Origin: Paenibacillus sp. BIHB 4019
GTDB taxonomy: Bacteria; Bacillota; Bacilli; Paenibacillales; Paenibacillaceae
Reading direction: 5' to 3'
Assembly: GCF_002741035.1 (NCBI RefSeq)
Contig: NZ_CP016808.1
Coordinates: 5,566,501-5,630,500, forward strand
Length of the DNA stretch: 64,000 nt
Both the position numbers and the translations under genes were made by a program. Below are positions 38,929-47,778 of this stretch, one piece after another. The notes under the pieces were generated by a model. It did not search any database and was not told where the DNA came from. It worked only from the letters and a program-made list of their open reading frames with translations. Within the stretch, counting starts at the first letter, position 1; each line of letters starts with the position of its first letter.

Positions 38929-40884
38929 ATGACACAACACCATTATCCGTTTGATTTTGACCCGTCGCAGCCTTATATGCAGCAGGCGAGCGACTGGATC
39001 GCGGATGTTTTTTATGAAAAGCTTCCCGAAGCGGGGCTTGAGCTGCGAGATGAGCAAATTTATATGGCGTTTCAGCTGGAACGGGCTTATGCGGACAAGC
39101 AGACGATTTTCGCTGAAGCGGGCGTCGGCACAGGCAAAACTTTCGTTTATTTGCTTTATGCCATTAGCTACGCGCGTTATACCCGCAAGCCGGCTATTAT
39201 TGCCTGTGCTGATGAATCGCTCATCGAGCAGCTGGTAAAGCCGGAAGGCGATATTGCCAAGCTGTCCCGTCATTTAGGACTGACGATCGACAGCAGATTG
39301 GGAAGATCGCCTGACCAGTATGTCTGCTTGAACAAGCTGGATGATGCGCGGGGCGACGCACAATTAGAGGGCGCAGAGCATTTCGACGACATTTACCGCA
39401 GCTTGCCGGATTTTGTTCATAAGCCAGAAACGATGCAAAGCTTTTACCCTTATGGCAACCGCCGGGATTATCCGGAGCTCAGCGATGAAGTTTGGGACCA
39501 TGTTGGTTGGGACGTCTTTCAGGACTGCATGGTATGCAGCCGCAGACATCGCTGCGGACAAACGCTGTCACGCGATCATTACCGCAAATCGACGGATTTA
39601 ATTATTTGCTCGCATGACTTTTATATGGAGCATGTATGGACCTATGAAGCACGAAAACGCGAGGGACAACTTCCCTTGCTGCCGGAGCACAGCTCAGTAG
39701 TATTCGACGAAGGGCATTTGCTAGAGACAGCGGCGCAGCAGGCGCTAACGTATAAGCTCAACCATGCGGTATTTGAGAGCATTATTACGCGATTGCTGGA
39801 GGGGGAAATCCGCGAATCGCTGGCGCTGGCCATTGAGGATGCGATTGTGCAAAGCGAGCAGCTCTTTGACCGGATCCAGCAAAGCAGCCGTGCTGTCGCA
39901 GCATCAGATCGCCGCGAGCTGCTGTGGGACAACACGCTTATACAGGAAGTAAACCGGCTGCATCAGTTGCTTGATCTCATTGAGGAGGAGCTTGTGTTCG
40001 AAAGCGGCTTGTTCACGCTTGATGAATATCAGCTCAAAATCGTCGAGGAGCATTTGGAGATGATTCAATATGCCCTTTCGCTGTTCCGCAAACCCGAAAA
40101 GCCGATTAGCTGGGTGATGGAGGACAAATCAGGCATTTCTCTTGTCATTATGCCTAAGATGGTGAAAGAAGTGCTGGAGGAGCATGTGTTCTCTCGCAAA
40201 ATGCCAATCGTCTTCTCATCGGCTACGCTGTCGGTTGACGGCTCCTTCGAATATACGATGGACAGCCTGGGCATTAAGCAGGCCGAGTCGTTCTCGGTTG
40301 CTTCGCCATATGATTATGAGAATAAAATGCGGGTGCTTGCATCCGATTCGGAAGCATTGGATGAATTCGCGAACCAAATGCAGGCAACGGTGAAGCTGCT
40401 TGGGGAAGCGGAGGGCGGCACGCTCATTTTGTTCCCTTCTCGTGAGGAGCTCGCGCGCTTCAAGCAGGCGATGAATGACGAGCCGCTTGCGCAGCAAAGA
40501 CGTTTCCTTTATGAAGGAACGTCGGAGATTAGCCATTTGATTGGGGCATTCCAAGCCGATGAGTCCAGCGTGCTGTGCGCGGTGACGCTGTGGGAAGGAC
40601 TGGACATACCGGGGCCTTCTTTATCGCAGGTCATTGTATGGTCGCTGCCATTCCCGCCGAACGATCCGGTGTTTGCTGCAAGACGTGCCGATGCCCAGCT
40701 GCCTTTCGAGGAAGTGGATATGCCTTATATGCTGCTGAGGTTAAGACAGGGCATGGGGCGTTTGATCCGCACGAGCAGCGATGAAGGAACGGTAGTCATT
40801 TTTGGCGAGGAAATGCGCCAACCTGCTGTTAAAGAGCGTATTAGCGCCATTATGCCAAAAGGGGTTAAGCTGTTGGCTCTATAA
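38929..40884 (+). CDS. ATP-dependent DNA helicase, DinG/Rad3 (XPD-like) family
   Basis: A 651-residue superfamily-2 helicase. Walker A is AGVGTGKTFVY near residue 60. A cysteine cluster (VCLNKL, then CMVCSRRHRCG) between motifs Ia and II is the expected iron-sulphur domain. Walker B/DEAH-type box is VFDEGHLLE, and C-terminal motifs include IVFSSATLS, GTLILFPSREEL, ILFWEGLD-like AVTLWEGLDIPG, and RLRQGMGRLIR. It probably unwinds DNA with 5'-3' polarity in repair. The ATG at 38929 is preferred over TTG at 38911 because GGAGG at 38913 precedes it; spacing is a little long. Confidence 0.91.
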   Translation: MTQHHYPFDFDPSQPYMQQASDWIADVFYEKLPEAGLELRDEQIYMAFQLERAYADKQTIFAEAGVGTGKTFVYLLYAISYARYTRKPAIIACADESLIEQLVKPEGDIAKLSRHLGLTIDSRLGRSPDQYVCLNKLDDARGDAQLEGAEHFDDIYRSLPDFVHKPETMQSFYPYGNRRDYPELSDEVWDHVGWDVFQDCMVCSRRHRCGQTLSRDHYRKSTDLIICSHDFYMEHVWTYEARKREGQLPLLPEHSSVVFDEGHLLETAAQQALTYKLNHAVFESIITRLLEGEIRESLALAIEDAIVQSEQLFDRIQQSSRAVAASDRRELLWDNTLIQEVNRLHQLLDLIEEELVFESGLFTLDEYQLKIVEEHLEMIQYALSLFRKPEKPISWVMEDKSGISLVIMPKMVKEVLEEHVFSRKMPIVFSSATLSVDGSFEYTMDSLGIKQAESFSVASPYDYENKMRVLASDSEALDEFANQMQATVKLLGEAEGGTLILFPSREELARFKQAMNDEPLAQQRRFLYEGTSEISHLIGAFQADESSVLCAVTLWEGLDIPGPSLSQVIVWSLPFPPNDPVFAARRADAQLPFEEVDMPYMLLRLRQGMGRLIRTSSDEGTVVIFGEEMRQPAVKERISAIMPKGVKLLAL

Positions 40885-40943
40885 TGGTATAAATTCATAA
40901 CAAGTTTATTTTCATACGACACCAGAGAGGAATTAAGCTTCAA

Positions 40944-42149
40944 ATGAAAATGAATCAGAATCGTAACCGGCTCAGGCTGGCCTTGCTGCTCGGTTCTTTC
41001 TCGGCTCTGGGCCCGCTGACGATTGATATGTATTTGCCGTCGTTTCCGCAAATAGCCGAGGATTTCGGCACGAAGGCTTCACTTGTGCAATTGAGCTTGA
41101 CCGCCTGTTTAATTGGCCTTGGACTCGGGCAGCTCGTCATGGGACCGATGAGTGACGTTCATGGGCGGCGCAAGCCGCTGCTGTTATCCTTGGTCGTTTA
41201 TTTAATTGCTTCGCTGGCCTGTGCGCTGGCACCGAATATTACTTTGTTTATCGTCGCCCGTTTTATACAAGGCTTTGCTGCCTCAGCAGGCATCGTTATT
41301 TCAAGGGCCATTGTCCGGGATTTATACAGCGGACATGAGCTGACCAAATATTTTGCACTTATAATGCTGGTTAACAATGTTATGCCTTTACTGGCACCTG
41401 TTGCGGGAAGCGGAATTATATCCTTCACCACTTGGATCGGCGTGTTTATCGTACTCGGGGCGATCGGCCTTGCCTTGGCACTTATTGCAACGTGGCAGCT
41501 CGAGGAAACACTGCCGCGCGAAAAGCGAATTTCAAGTAATTTCGGCGAGCTGCTGCGCAATTTCGGGCAGCTGCTTAAAGATCGCGAGTTCACCGGTTAT
41601 GCGTTGACGCAAGGTCTGATGATCGGCGGTATTTTTGCTTATGTCTCAGGCACACCGTTTATTTACCAGCATATTTATGGCACCTCGCCGCAAGTATTTG
41701 CCTTTTTGTTCGGCACCAACGGCCTCAGCCTTATTTTGGGCTCGCAAATCGTTGGGCGCCTCAGCCACAAATGGTCGGAGCAGCAATTTTTGCTGCTCGG
41801 GCTGCTGCTCTCCGCGGCATCCAGCGTTTCATTGCTGATTGCGGTGCTTATGGAGGGGCCGCTGTGGTCGCTCGTCGTTCCTTTATTTTTCTTTGTATGC
41901 TCAATCGGTATTACCGCTACTGCTTCGTTTTCGCTGGCCATGGAAAACCAAGCCCATATCGCCGGCAGTGCCTCGGCTTTGCTTGGCTTGCTGCCTTTTG
42001 TGCTAGGTGCTGTAGCGGCTCCGCTCGTCGGCATTGCCGGAGAGGAAACAGCCGTACCGATGGGCGTCATTATTTTTACCGCCAGCATGCTCGGGATGGT
42101 TGCTTATTTCGGCCTCGTTCGCTCTAAGCAGCGTACTTCAGGAAAATAA
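40944..42149 (+). CDS. Bcr/CflA-family multidrug efflux transporter (MFS)
   Basis: A 401-residue, 12-helix proton-driven exporter. The first helix segment with GPLTIDMYLPSFPQIAEDF is the Bcr/CflA signature, followed by the MFS motif GPMSDVHGRRKPLL between helices 2 and 3 and RAIVRDLYSG in helix 5. Family members export bicyclomycin, chloramphenicol, sulphonamides or cysteine; the substrate here is unknown. The ATG follows AGAGAGG. A strong terminator lies at 42221. Confidence 0.92.
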   Translation: MKMNQNRNRLRLALLLGSFSALGPLTIDMYLPSFPQIAEDFGTKASLVQLSLTACLIGLGLGQLVMGPMSDVHGRRKPLLLSLVVYLIASLACALAPNITLFIVARFIQGFAASAGIVISRAIVRDLYSGHELTKYFALIMLVNNVMPLLAPVAGSGIISFTTWIGVFIVLGAIGLALALIATWQLEETLPREKRISSNFGELLRNFGQLLKDREFTGYALTQGLMIGGIFAYVSGTPFIYQHIYGTSPQVFAFLFGTNGLSLILGSQIVGRLSHKWSEQQFLLLGLLLSAASSVSLLIAVLMEGPLWSLVVPLFFFVCSIGITATASFSLAMENQAHIAGSASALLGLLPFVLGAVAAPLVGIAGEETAVPMGVIIFTASMLGMVAYFGLVRSKQRTSGK

Positions 42150-42220
42150 GCTAGAGTTGCAAACGTACGAGTGAAGCTAGATTAGCAAGCGACAATAAAA
42201 TAAAGCAAGCCTTATTCATT

Positions 42221-42279
42221 AGGTACCTATAGTCAGACACTTTGAAAAAAAGTGGTCAGACTGTAGGTGCCTTTTTTTT
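42221..42279 (+). terminator. Terminator after MFS gene
   Basis: AGGTACCTATAGTCAGACACTT pairs, with a few mismatches, with the segment AGTGGTCAGACTGTAGGTGC around an A-rich loop, followed by CTTTTTTTT. Confidence 0.9.
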
Positions 42280-42290
42280 GAAATAACAGA

Positions 42291-42412
42291 GGAAGGCGCC
42301 AGCCGTTTCACCTTGAAATATAGGAAAGGATATTCTAACGCAATCCTTTCTCTCTATTTCTCGGACTGAAACGCGCCGCGCCGCCAAAGGAATGCGCGAG
42401 CCGTTTCACCTT
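42291..42412 (+). repeat. Dispersed palindromic repeat, large composite copy (B and C)
   Basis: The 353-bp gap before the second germination operon holds a 122-bp imperfect palindrome. Left: the half unit GGCGCCAGCCGTTTCACCTT (to 42314), then GAAATATAGGAAAGGAT (from 42315). Right: ATCCTTTCTCTCTATTTC (to 42360), then a full unit CGGACTGAAACGCG...CCGTTTCACCTT (42362-42412). The inner arms pair with each other and the outer unit is shared with 30169-30220 and 63973-64000. The rest of the gap to 42502 shows no clear feature. Confidence 0.75.
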
Positions 42413-42501
42413 GATTTTCAAAGTAGTGGTTAAAAATAGGGAAATCAGGAAAACATACACTTTATTCAATCAAGCGCAAAACAAAGGGATGGCGGTGCAA
42501 A

Positions 42502-42621
42502 GTGAAGACATTTCTAGCCTATATACCGGAATACCCCGTCTTCCTTCAGGCGCTGGCCGTGCTTATCGTTCCAGTCATACTCACCGTTCTATTCAACTGG
42601 GCGGAGTCGGAAAGGAATTGA
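42502..42621 (+). CDS. Small single-helix membrane protein in germination operon
   Basis: A 39-residue reading frame starting at GTG (KTFLAYIPEYPVFLQALAVL, then IVPVILTVLF, ending NWAESERN). One hydrophobic helix spans about residues 13-33. It ends 3 nt before the A-subunit ATG, the tight spacing expected of a co-translated operon member. The site GGCGGTG is a bit close to the GTG. Small D-type accessory proteins are known in some germination operons but are usually about 75 residues with two helices, so this would be a shorter kind. It was not recognised by similarity. Confidence 0.5.
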   Translation: MKTFLAYIPEYPVFLQALAVLIVPVILTVLFNWAESERN

Positions 42622-42624
42622 GCC

Positions 42625-44079
42625 ATGAATAGGGAAAACAGCATTCAAAGCCGTTTAGAGGCAATAAGAGAACAGCTAATGGAATATGGGGATGTCAGCG
42701 AACGGCAATTTGAACTGGGACAGACAGGGATCAAAGCGGCAATTGTGTATTGTTCTGGCTTAACGGATAAGGAGCAAATTGATTTTCATGTGTTAAAAGC
42801 GTTAATGTCCTATTCGTTTGATGATCGACCGATATCGAAGGAGCTTATTCAAAATACGCTGCTATCTACAAGCGAAATTATGGAAGTGGAAACGCAGGAA
42901 GAGATGTTTTCCAAAGTGCTTACAGGTTTTACAGCCTTAATAATTGATGGGATAAAAGAAATTACATTAATCCATGCGCTGGCGGGCAAAAGCCGCAGCA
43001 TCGAAGAACCTATTTCAGAGGCATTGGTTCGCGGGCCAAGAGCTGGATTTAATGAAAATATTTCCGACAATATCGCTTTGCTGCGCAAACAGGGTGAAAA
43101 TAAGGACTTGTGCTTGCTAAAGCTCCAGGTGGGCGAGCGGGCGAAGAAGGATCTGTATATCGGCTATATGAAAGGGATCGCGAATCCTGATCTAGTGGAG
43201 GAGGTACGCCGGCGGGTAGCAAAAATCCGCATCGATAACGTACTGGAGTCAGGCTATATAGAGCAGCTAATTGAAGATAACTATTTAAGCCCTTTTCCGC
43301 AAATTCAAAACACGGAAAGGCCAGATAGAGTGACAGCAGCTCTAATGGAAGGGAAGGTGGCGATTTTGCTTGATGGTACGCCCTTTGCTCTAATCGCACC
43401 TGTAACCTTCAGCATGCTGCTGCAGTCGCCAGAGGATTATTATGAGCGCTGGCTTGCTGGCACGCTGCTAAGGGTTATGCGTTTTTTCGCCGCAATTATG
43501 GCCTTGTTTGTTCCGGCTACTTATATTTCCTTCATCTCCTTTCACCCTGGCTTAATTCCAACTAAATTGGTCATTTCCATTATTGCTACGAGAGTAGGCG
43601 TACCTTTCTCTTCTCTGGTAGAAGCATTAATGATGGAAATTGCGATTGAAATATTGCGGGAAGCGGGCCTTCGTCTGCCGAAGCCGATTGGTCCGGCGAT
43701 GGGAATCGTAGGCGGTCTCATTATTGGGGAAGCAGCTGTTCAGGCGGGAATTGTCAGTCCGATTCTCGTCATCGTCGTGGCATTGACCGCGATCTGCTCG
43801 TTTTCAATACCGCAATATAGCGCCGGCATTTCTATACGTATGCTGCGCTTTCCCGCGATGTTTTGTGCAGCTGCCTTCGGCATGTATGGCGTTATCTTGT
43901 ATGCTTTGCTATTAGGTGCCCACATTTCGAGGCTGCAAAGCTTTGGCGTCCCTTATGCCAGCCCGGCAGCTCCATACCGGTTAGGGGAATGGAAGGATTT
44001 TCTTATGCGCGCGCCGCTGCGGATGATGAAGCGGAGGCCAAAGCTGCTTTATCCGCAGGATTCTACTAGAAAAAGGTGA
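42625..44079 (+). CDS. Spore germination receptor A subunit (GerAA family), second operon
   Basis: A 484-residue GerA protein with the soluble N-terminal domain ([40 protein letters not shown]) and C-terminal membrane helices ([40 protein letters not shown]). It is a paralogue of the gene at 35884, clearly diverged. The ATG at 42625 has AAAGGA 8 nt upstream. First main gene of an A-B-C operon, preceded by a 39-codon frame and the palindromic repeat. Confidence 0.93.
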   Translation: MNRENSIQSRLEAIREQLMEYGDVSERQFELGQTGIKAAIVYCSGLTDKEQIDFHVLKALMSYSFDDRPISKELIQNTLLSTSEIMEVETQEEMFSKVLTGFTALIIDGIKEITLIHALAGKSRSIEEPISEALVRGPRAGFNENISDNIALLRKQGENKDLCLLKLQVGERAKKDLYIGYMKGIANPDLVEEVRRRVAKIRIDNVLESGYIEQLIEDNYLSPFPQIQNTERPDRVTAALMEGKVAILLDGTPFALIAPVTFSMLLQSPEDYYERWLAGTLLRVMRFFAAIMALFVPATYISFISFHPGLIPTKLVISIIATRVGVPFSSLVEALMMEIAIEILREAGLRLPKPIGPAMGIVGGLIIGEAAVQAGIVSPILVIVVALTAICSFSIPQYSAGISIRMLRFPAMFCAAAFGMYGVILYALLLGAHISRLQSFGVPYASPAAPYRLGEWKDFLMRAPLRMMKRRPKLLYPQDSTRKR

Positions 44080-44083
44080 GCCA

Positions 44084-45202
44084 ATGAGCGGGAATCAACA
44101 GGCTAAAGGCGGCCTTCCCCTGGAAAAACTCACGACCATCCAGGTCGCGGTTATCATTTCTAACTTCATGCTGGGCTCTGGCATTTTATCGCTCCCCCGG
44201 GTATCAGCGGAAAAGGTTGGCACGCCGGACGCCTGGATATCGGTCTTTTTGGGCGGGATTGTAGCCATTGCGGCGGGGGTCGTTATGGCGCTTTTATCGC
44301 AAGCCTATCCCGGTCAAACCTTTTATGAATACAGTCGAAAAATTATAGGTTCGTGGCTGGGGCATTTGCTAGGACCAGTGATGATTTTATATTTTGCGGC
44401 GACTGCTGCTTTTCAAGTGCGTTCTTTAGCCGAGGTTTCCAGCTTTATATTGTTAGAAGGAACACCGCAATGGGCGATCACTTCCGTATTTTTGTGGGTG
44501 GGGCTGTATTTGATGCTGGGCGGACTGGGCGCCATTGCCCGGCTGTTTGAGCTGATTTTGCCACTGACGATTTTCATCTACTTACTGGTCACGTTAATGG
44601 GGTTTACTATATTTGATTTGGATAATTTGCGTCCGCTATTGGGGCAAGGCATTTGGCCCGTTCTAAAAGGGGTTCAGACGACCTCGCTCGCCTTTACAGG
44701 CTTTGAAGTCATTATCCTATTGACAGCCTATATGAAAAATCCCCAAAAAAACATTAAAGCGGTGACCGCAGGCATAGCCATTCCGCTGGTCATTTATATC
44801 GTAACTGTTTTTATGGTCATTGGCGCCTTGTCCGTTGATGGCACCTTAACGAAAAACTGGCCTACACTCGATATGGCCAGAAGCTTCGAATTATCCGGAT
44901 TAATATTCGAACGGTTTGAATTTTTGCTGCTGTTAATATGGATCATGCAAATTTTCTCCAGCTTCACTACCGCCTTTTATTTTTCAGCGTTAGGCATTTC
45001 ACAGCTTTACAAGCGCAAAATGAAAACCTGTTTGTATGGTCTGCTTCCATTCGTTTATATTTTCGTTGCTGTCCCGAAAAAATTAGACGATGTATTTACG
45101 CTTGGGGATTGGATTGGGAAAGTGGCGCTGTATTTGTTTGGGCTCATTCCGATTGTTTTATTGATAGTGACGAAATGGAGGGCGAGCAAGCATGCGAATT
45201 AG
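44084..45202 (+). CDS. Spore germination receptor B subunit, second operon
   Basis: A 372-residue, roughly ten-helix protein of the GerAB/amino-acid permease family, beginning LTTIQVAVIISNFMLGSGILSL-like helix 1 with the unwound GSGILSLP motif that binds amino acids in related transporters. It starts 4 nt after the A gene with AAGGTGAG overlapping. The retained GSGILSLPR motif, unlike the diverged GLTNHVV of the first operon, suggests a different germinant. Confidence 0.92.
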   Translation: MSGNQQAKGGLPLEKLTTIQVAVIISNFMLGSGILSLPRVSAEKVGTPDAWISVFLGGIVAIAAGVVMALLSQAYPGQTFYEYSRKIIGSWLGHLLGPVMILYFAATAAFQVRSLAEVSSFILLEGTPQWAITSVFLWVGLYLMLGGLGAIARLFELILPLTIFIYLLVTLMGFTIFDLDNLRPLLGQGIWPVLKGVQTTSLAFTGFEVIILLTAYMKNPQKNIKAVTAGIAIPLVIYIVTVFMVIGALSVDGTLTKNWPTLDMARSFELSGLIFERFEFLLLLIWIMQIFSSFTTAFYFSALGISQLYKRKMKTCLYGLLPFVYIFVAVPKKLDDVFTLGDWIGKVALYLFGLIPIVLLIVTKWRASKHAN

Positions 45203-46403
45203 ACATCAAGCCAAGCGCTCGTTCCTTATCGCTTTATGTGCGCTCGTTTTGCCCTTGCAAACGGGCTGCTGGAGCAAGGATGAGATCGAGGATCAAAGCA
45301 TCTATGTCGGTATGGGCTTGGATCCGGCGAGTGAAACGAAACTGGAAAAAACATTTCGTAAAGAAGGAAGCGACTACCGCAAGCGCAAGCTTCTAACCTA
45401 TACCCTGCAAATTATTAATGTGCAATCTGAAAGCCAGCATAGCGGCGGACAGGCACCCGTCTCAGCAAGGCCTTATTACAATATTTCTGAAACCGGTGAT
45501 TCCATGTTTCAGCTCATACGTGAGTTTTCGACGCGAATGGAACGTCCAGTCATTGGCCATCATTTGAAGGTCATTGTCATTAATGAGAAGCTTTCCCGAA
45601 AATACAGCATGAATGAGCTGCTTGATTTTTTCCTGCGTGACAATGATATTCGGCCCAGCTGTCTCATTCTAATTAGCAAAGGGAGTGCGCGCGGCACAAT
45701 GGTAGCGAAAGACAATTCGATTATTCCTTCCTTTCGGCTTACGGGGCTTGTGGATAACCGCTACCGATCCTTGAAAATTTTGGAGCCGATGACATTATCG
45801 AAGCTGGAGGGGAAAATATATGGCGAGCAAAGCTATTTGCTGCAAAATGTCATTGCGGCAGATGGGGAGGTCAAATTTTCCGGCGGGGCCGTTATTAAAG
45901 GCAAAACGCAAAAATTGCAAGGGCTGCTAACCGAAGAAGAAACGATTGGCTGCGTATGGCTGACTGGAAAGGGCGTGGGAGGCTTGGTTAAAAGCTACCA
46001 TGAGGACAACCATCAGCCAATTGTCTATGAGGTGAAAAGCATGAAAAGCAAAATTGACGCCAAAGTAGCAGGAGATCAAATTTCCTTCCATGTGAGCATT
46101 AAGTCGAAGGGGCGGCTGATCGAAGAATGGTTGAACAATAATGAACCGATTGATCCTGCTTTCAAAAAACAGGCAGAGGCAGGCAGCCAGAAGGAAGTAC
46201 GGAGACTGACCAATAAGGCTCTGAAGAAGCTGCAGAAGCAATATGGAACAGATGTGCTTGGCTTCGGCAAACAGCTCAGTATTCAGCATCCGCGCAAGTG
46301 GGAGAAAATAAAGGACCGTTGGGAAGAGCTGTTTCCTGATATTCCGATTACAGTCAGCATCGATATGGAAATTACCGAATATGGGGCGAAAATTACGCGT
46401 TAG
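45192..46403 (+). CDS. Spore germination receptor C subunit lipoprotein, second operon
   Basis: A 403-residue lipoprotein with signal and lipobox LQTGC (Cys near residue 25), then the Ger(x)C fold (WSKDEIEDQSIYVGMGLDPA, STRMERPVIGHHLKVIVINE) and a C-terminal region with DVLGFGKQLSIQHPRKWEKI, a conserved GerAC segment. The ATG overlaps the B-gene stop by 11 nt with GGAGGG upstream. Completes the second receptor; a hairpin terminator follows. Confidence 0.93.
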   Translation: MRIRHQAKRSFLIALCALVLPLQTGCWSKDEIEDQSIYVGMGLDPASETKLEKTFRKEGSDYRKRKLLTYTLQIINVQSESQHSGGQAPVSARPYYNISETGDSMFQLIREFSTRMERPVIGHHLKVIVINEKLSRKYSMNELLDFFLRDNDIRPSCLILISKGSARGTMVAKDNSIIPSFRLTGLVDNRYRSLKILEPMTLSKLEGKIYGEQSYLLQNVIAADGEVKFSGGAVIKGKTQKLQGLLTEEETIGCVWLTGKGVGGLVKSYHEDNHQPIVYEVKSMKSKIDAKVAGDQISFHVSIKSKGRLIEEWLNNNEPIDPAFKKQAEAGSQKEVRRLTNKALKKLQKQYGTDVLGFGKQLSIQHPRKWEKIKDRWEELFPDIPITVSIDMEITEYGAKITR

Positions 46404-46446
46404 TGCCGGTTTAAGCGGCATTTGGCGCCGACTATAGAGCTGAAAA

Positions 46447-46482
46447 AAACTGCGTGAAATACATATTTCACGCAGTTTCCCT
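46447..46482 (+). terminator. Terminator after second germination operon
   Basis: AAACTGCGTGAAAT pairs perfectly with ATTTCACGCAGTTT around a 4-nt loop. The tail is CCCTTTA, and AAAAAA precedes the left arm, so termination may be stronger on the - strand. Confidence 0.75.
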
Positions 46483-46574
46483 TTACGCGCATTATATTTA
46501 TCAGCTATGATTAGGAATATATCAAATTTTAGCTGGAAAAATTAGAATTTGAGGAGCTGGAGGTAGCAAGCAGC

Positions 46575-47504
46575 ATGTGGCAGCATGAAATTATCGATAC
46601 GTATACGCAGGAGCTAGAGCTGTTCTCCATCTGGATGAAAAACAAAGGGATGACGGCGGCGACCCAGCGGGCCTATTTGAGTGACACTCAGCATTTTTTA
46701 CATATGGTACATCCGAAGGCGCTGGATCAGGTGGGGAAATTGGATATGGTGCGATTTATGTCGGCTTGCCGTGAAAAAGGGGCGGGGGATGAAGCGCGCA
46801 ACCGCAAGCTATCCTCCTTGCGTTCCTTTTATAAAGCGCTGATCGAGCTTGAGGCTCTCAGCGTTAATCCGGCTGCGCTCATTGCCAAGTCAAAGCAAGA
46901 GAAGGGGCGCATTCCTGTCTACCTGGAGGAGGATGAGCTGGAGCAGCTTGTTTCTGCGATTGGCGGAAAATATTACGAGCGAAATCTCGCGATTATGCTG
47001 CTCATGTGTTATGCGGGACTGCGGGTAGGCGAGGTTCATCGTCTGGACTTGCAGCATTTTCATTCCGACGGCTCGCTGCATATTCTCGGAAAAGGACGGA
47101 AATGGCGGGTCGTTCCGCTGCCGGCACCGCTTCAAGAGGTGCTGCGCCGGGCGATGGAGACGCGAAAGGCGCCGGGGCAATTGAAGGAGCAGGCCATGTT
47201 CGTCTCGCAATTCGGCAGGCGGCTGTCCATTCGCATGATTCAGACCGTTGCGGATGAGACGATTGGACTGATGAAGGAAAAGCTGCCAGAGCTTGTGGGC
47301 AAAAAAATTTCCAGCCATAAGCTGCGGCATTCCTTTGCTACGCTGCAAATTCGCAGCGGTACGGACATTCGTACGCTGCAGGAGCTTATGGGCCATGCGA
47401 GTATAGCGACAACGCAAATTTATACGCATATAGACAATAAACAGCTGCAAAATGCAATGAATAATATTGCGGGCAAAATGAAGGTTGGCAGCAGAAAAGC
47501 CTAG
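46575..47504 (+). CDS. Tyrosine recombinase / site-specific integrase (XerC/D-like)
   Basis: A 309-residue integrase. An N-terminal SAM-like core-binding domain (KGMTAATQRAYLSDTQHFLH) precedes the catalytic domain with R150 in GLRVGEVHRLDL, Lys in LGKGRKWRVVPLP, HKLRHSFAT (H-x-x-R), the GHASIATTQIYTH box and nucleophile Y283. All five catalytic positions appear present. It lies in a single-gene unit between terminators, with no attachment site or phage genes nearby, so it may be a stand-alone chromosomal recombinase rather than a mobile-element integrase. GGAGG at 46559 precedes the ATG at somewhat long spacing. Confidence 0.92.
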   Translation: MWQHEIIDTYTQELELFSIWMKNKGMTAATQRAYLSDTQHFLHMVHPKALDQVGKLDMVRFMSACREKGAGDEARNRKLSSLRSFYKALIELEALSVNPAALIAKSKQEKGRIPVYLEEDELEQLVSAIGGKYYERNLAIMLLMCYAGLRVGEVHRLDLQHFHSDGSLHILGKGRKWRVVPLPAPLQEVLRRAMETRKAPGQLKEQAMFVSQFGRRLSIRMIQTVADETIGLMKEKLPELVGKKISSHKLRHSFATLQIRSGTDIRTLQELMGHASIATTQIYTHIDNKQLQNAMNNIAGKMKVGSRKA

Positions 47505-47529
47505 CTATTCGGTATAGCAGAATAAGGAA

Positions 47530-47559
47530 GCGTTGCATCTCTGATGCAGCGTTTTTTTT
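47530..47559 (+). terminator. Terminator after recombinase gene
   Basis: CGTTGCATC pairs with GATGCAGCG (one G-T pair) around a 3-nt loop and is followed by eight T. Confidence 0.9.
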
Positions 47560-47629
47560 ATGAGAGTGATGTCAATAGAAAGCGAGAAGCACAGAGCCTG
47601 TTTTTTCACAAGATAAGTTTACATAATTA

Positions 47630-47644
47630 AAGTTACGGTAACTT
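47630..47644. promoter_or_regulatory. Perfect 7-1-7 palindrome upstream of doxX1
   Basis: AAGTTAC, one G, GTAACTT. A related half-site AAGTTTAC lies 15 bp to the left. It is about 70 bp upstream of the promoter at 47713, in an AT-rich 275-bp gap with no gene. A repressor or activator site is possible; the protein is unknown. Confidence 0.4.
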
Positions 47645-47712
47645 ATATGAATATCCTCAAATTTACTTATGAGTAAATAAAAATCAATCTGTTTAATATT
47701 TAATAAAAATAC

Positions 47713-47740
47713 TTACATTATTCATAATTTCCTATATAAT
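47713..47740 (+). promoter_or_regulatory. Sigma-A promoter of first doxX gene
   Basis: TTACAT at 47713-47718 and a perfect TATAAT at 47735-47740, spacer 16 bp, in an AT-rich stretch. The leader is about 30 nt before AAAGGAGG. Confidence 0.65.
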
Positions 47741-47778
47741 GAAATCGTTCGACAAAATTAGACGAAAGGAGGTTAATC

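Noticed and set aside
46575..47504. Prophage or integrative element around the recombinase
   Set aside because: Neighbours on both sides are chromosomal-type genes (germination, DoxX), and no flanking repeats, phage genes or tRNA gene is seen.
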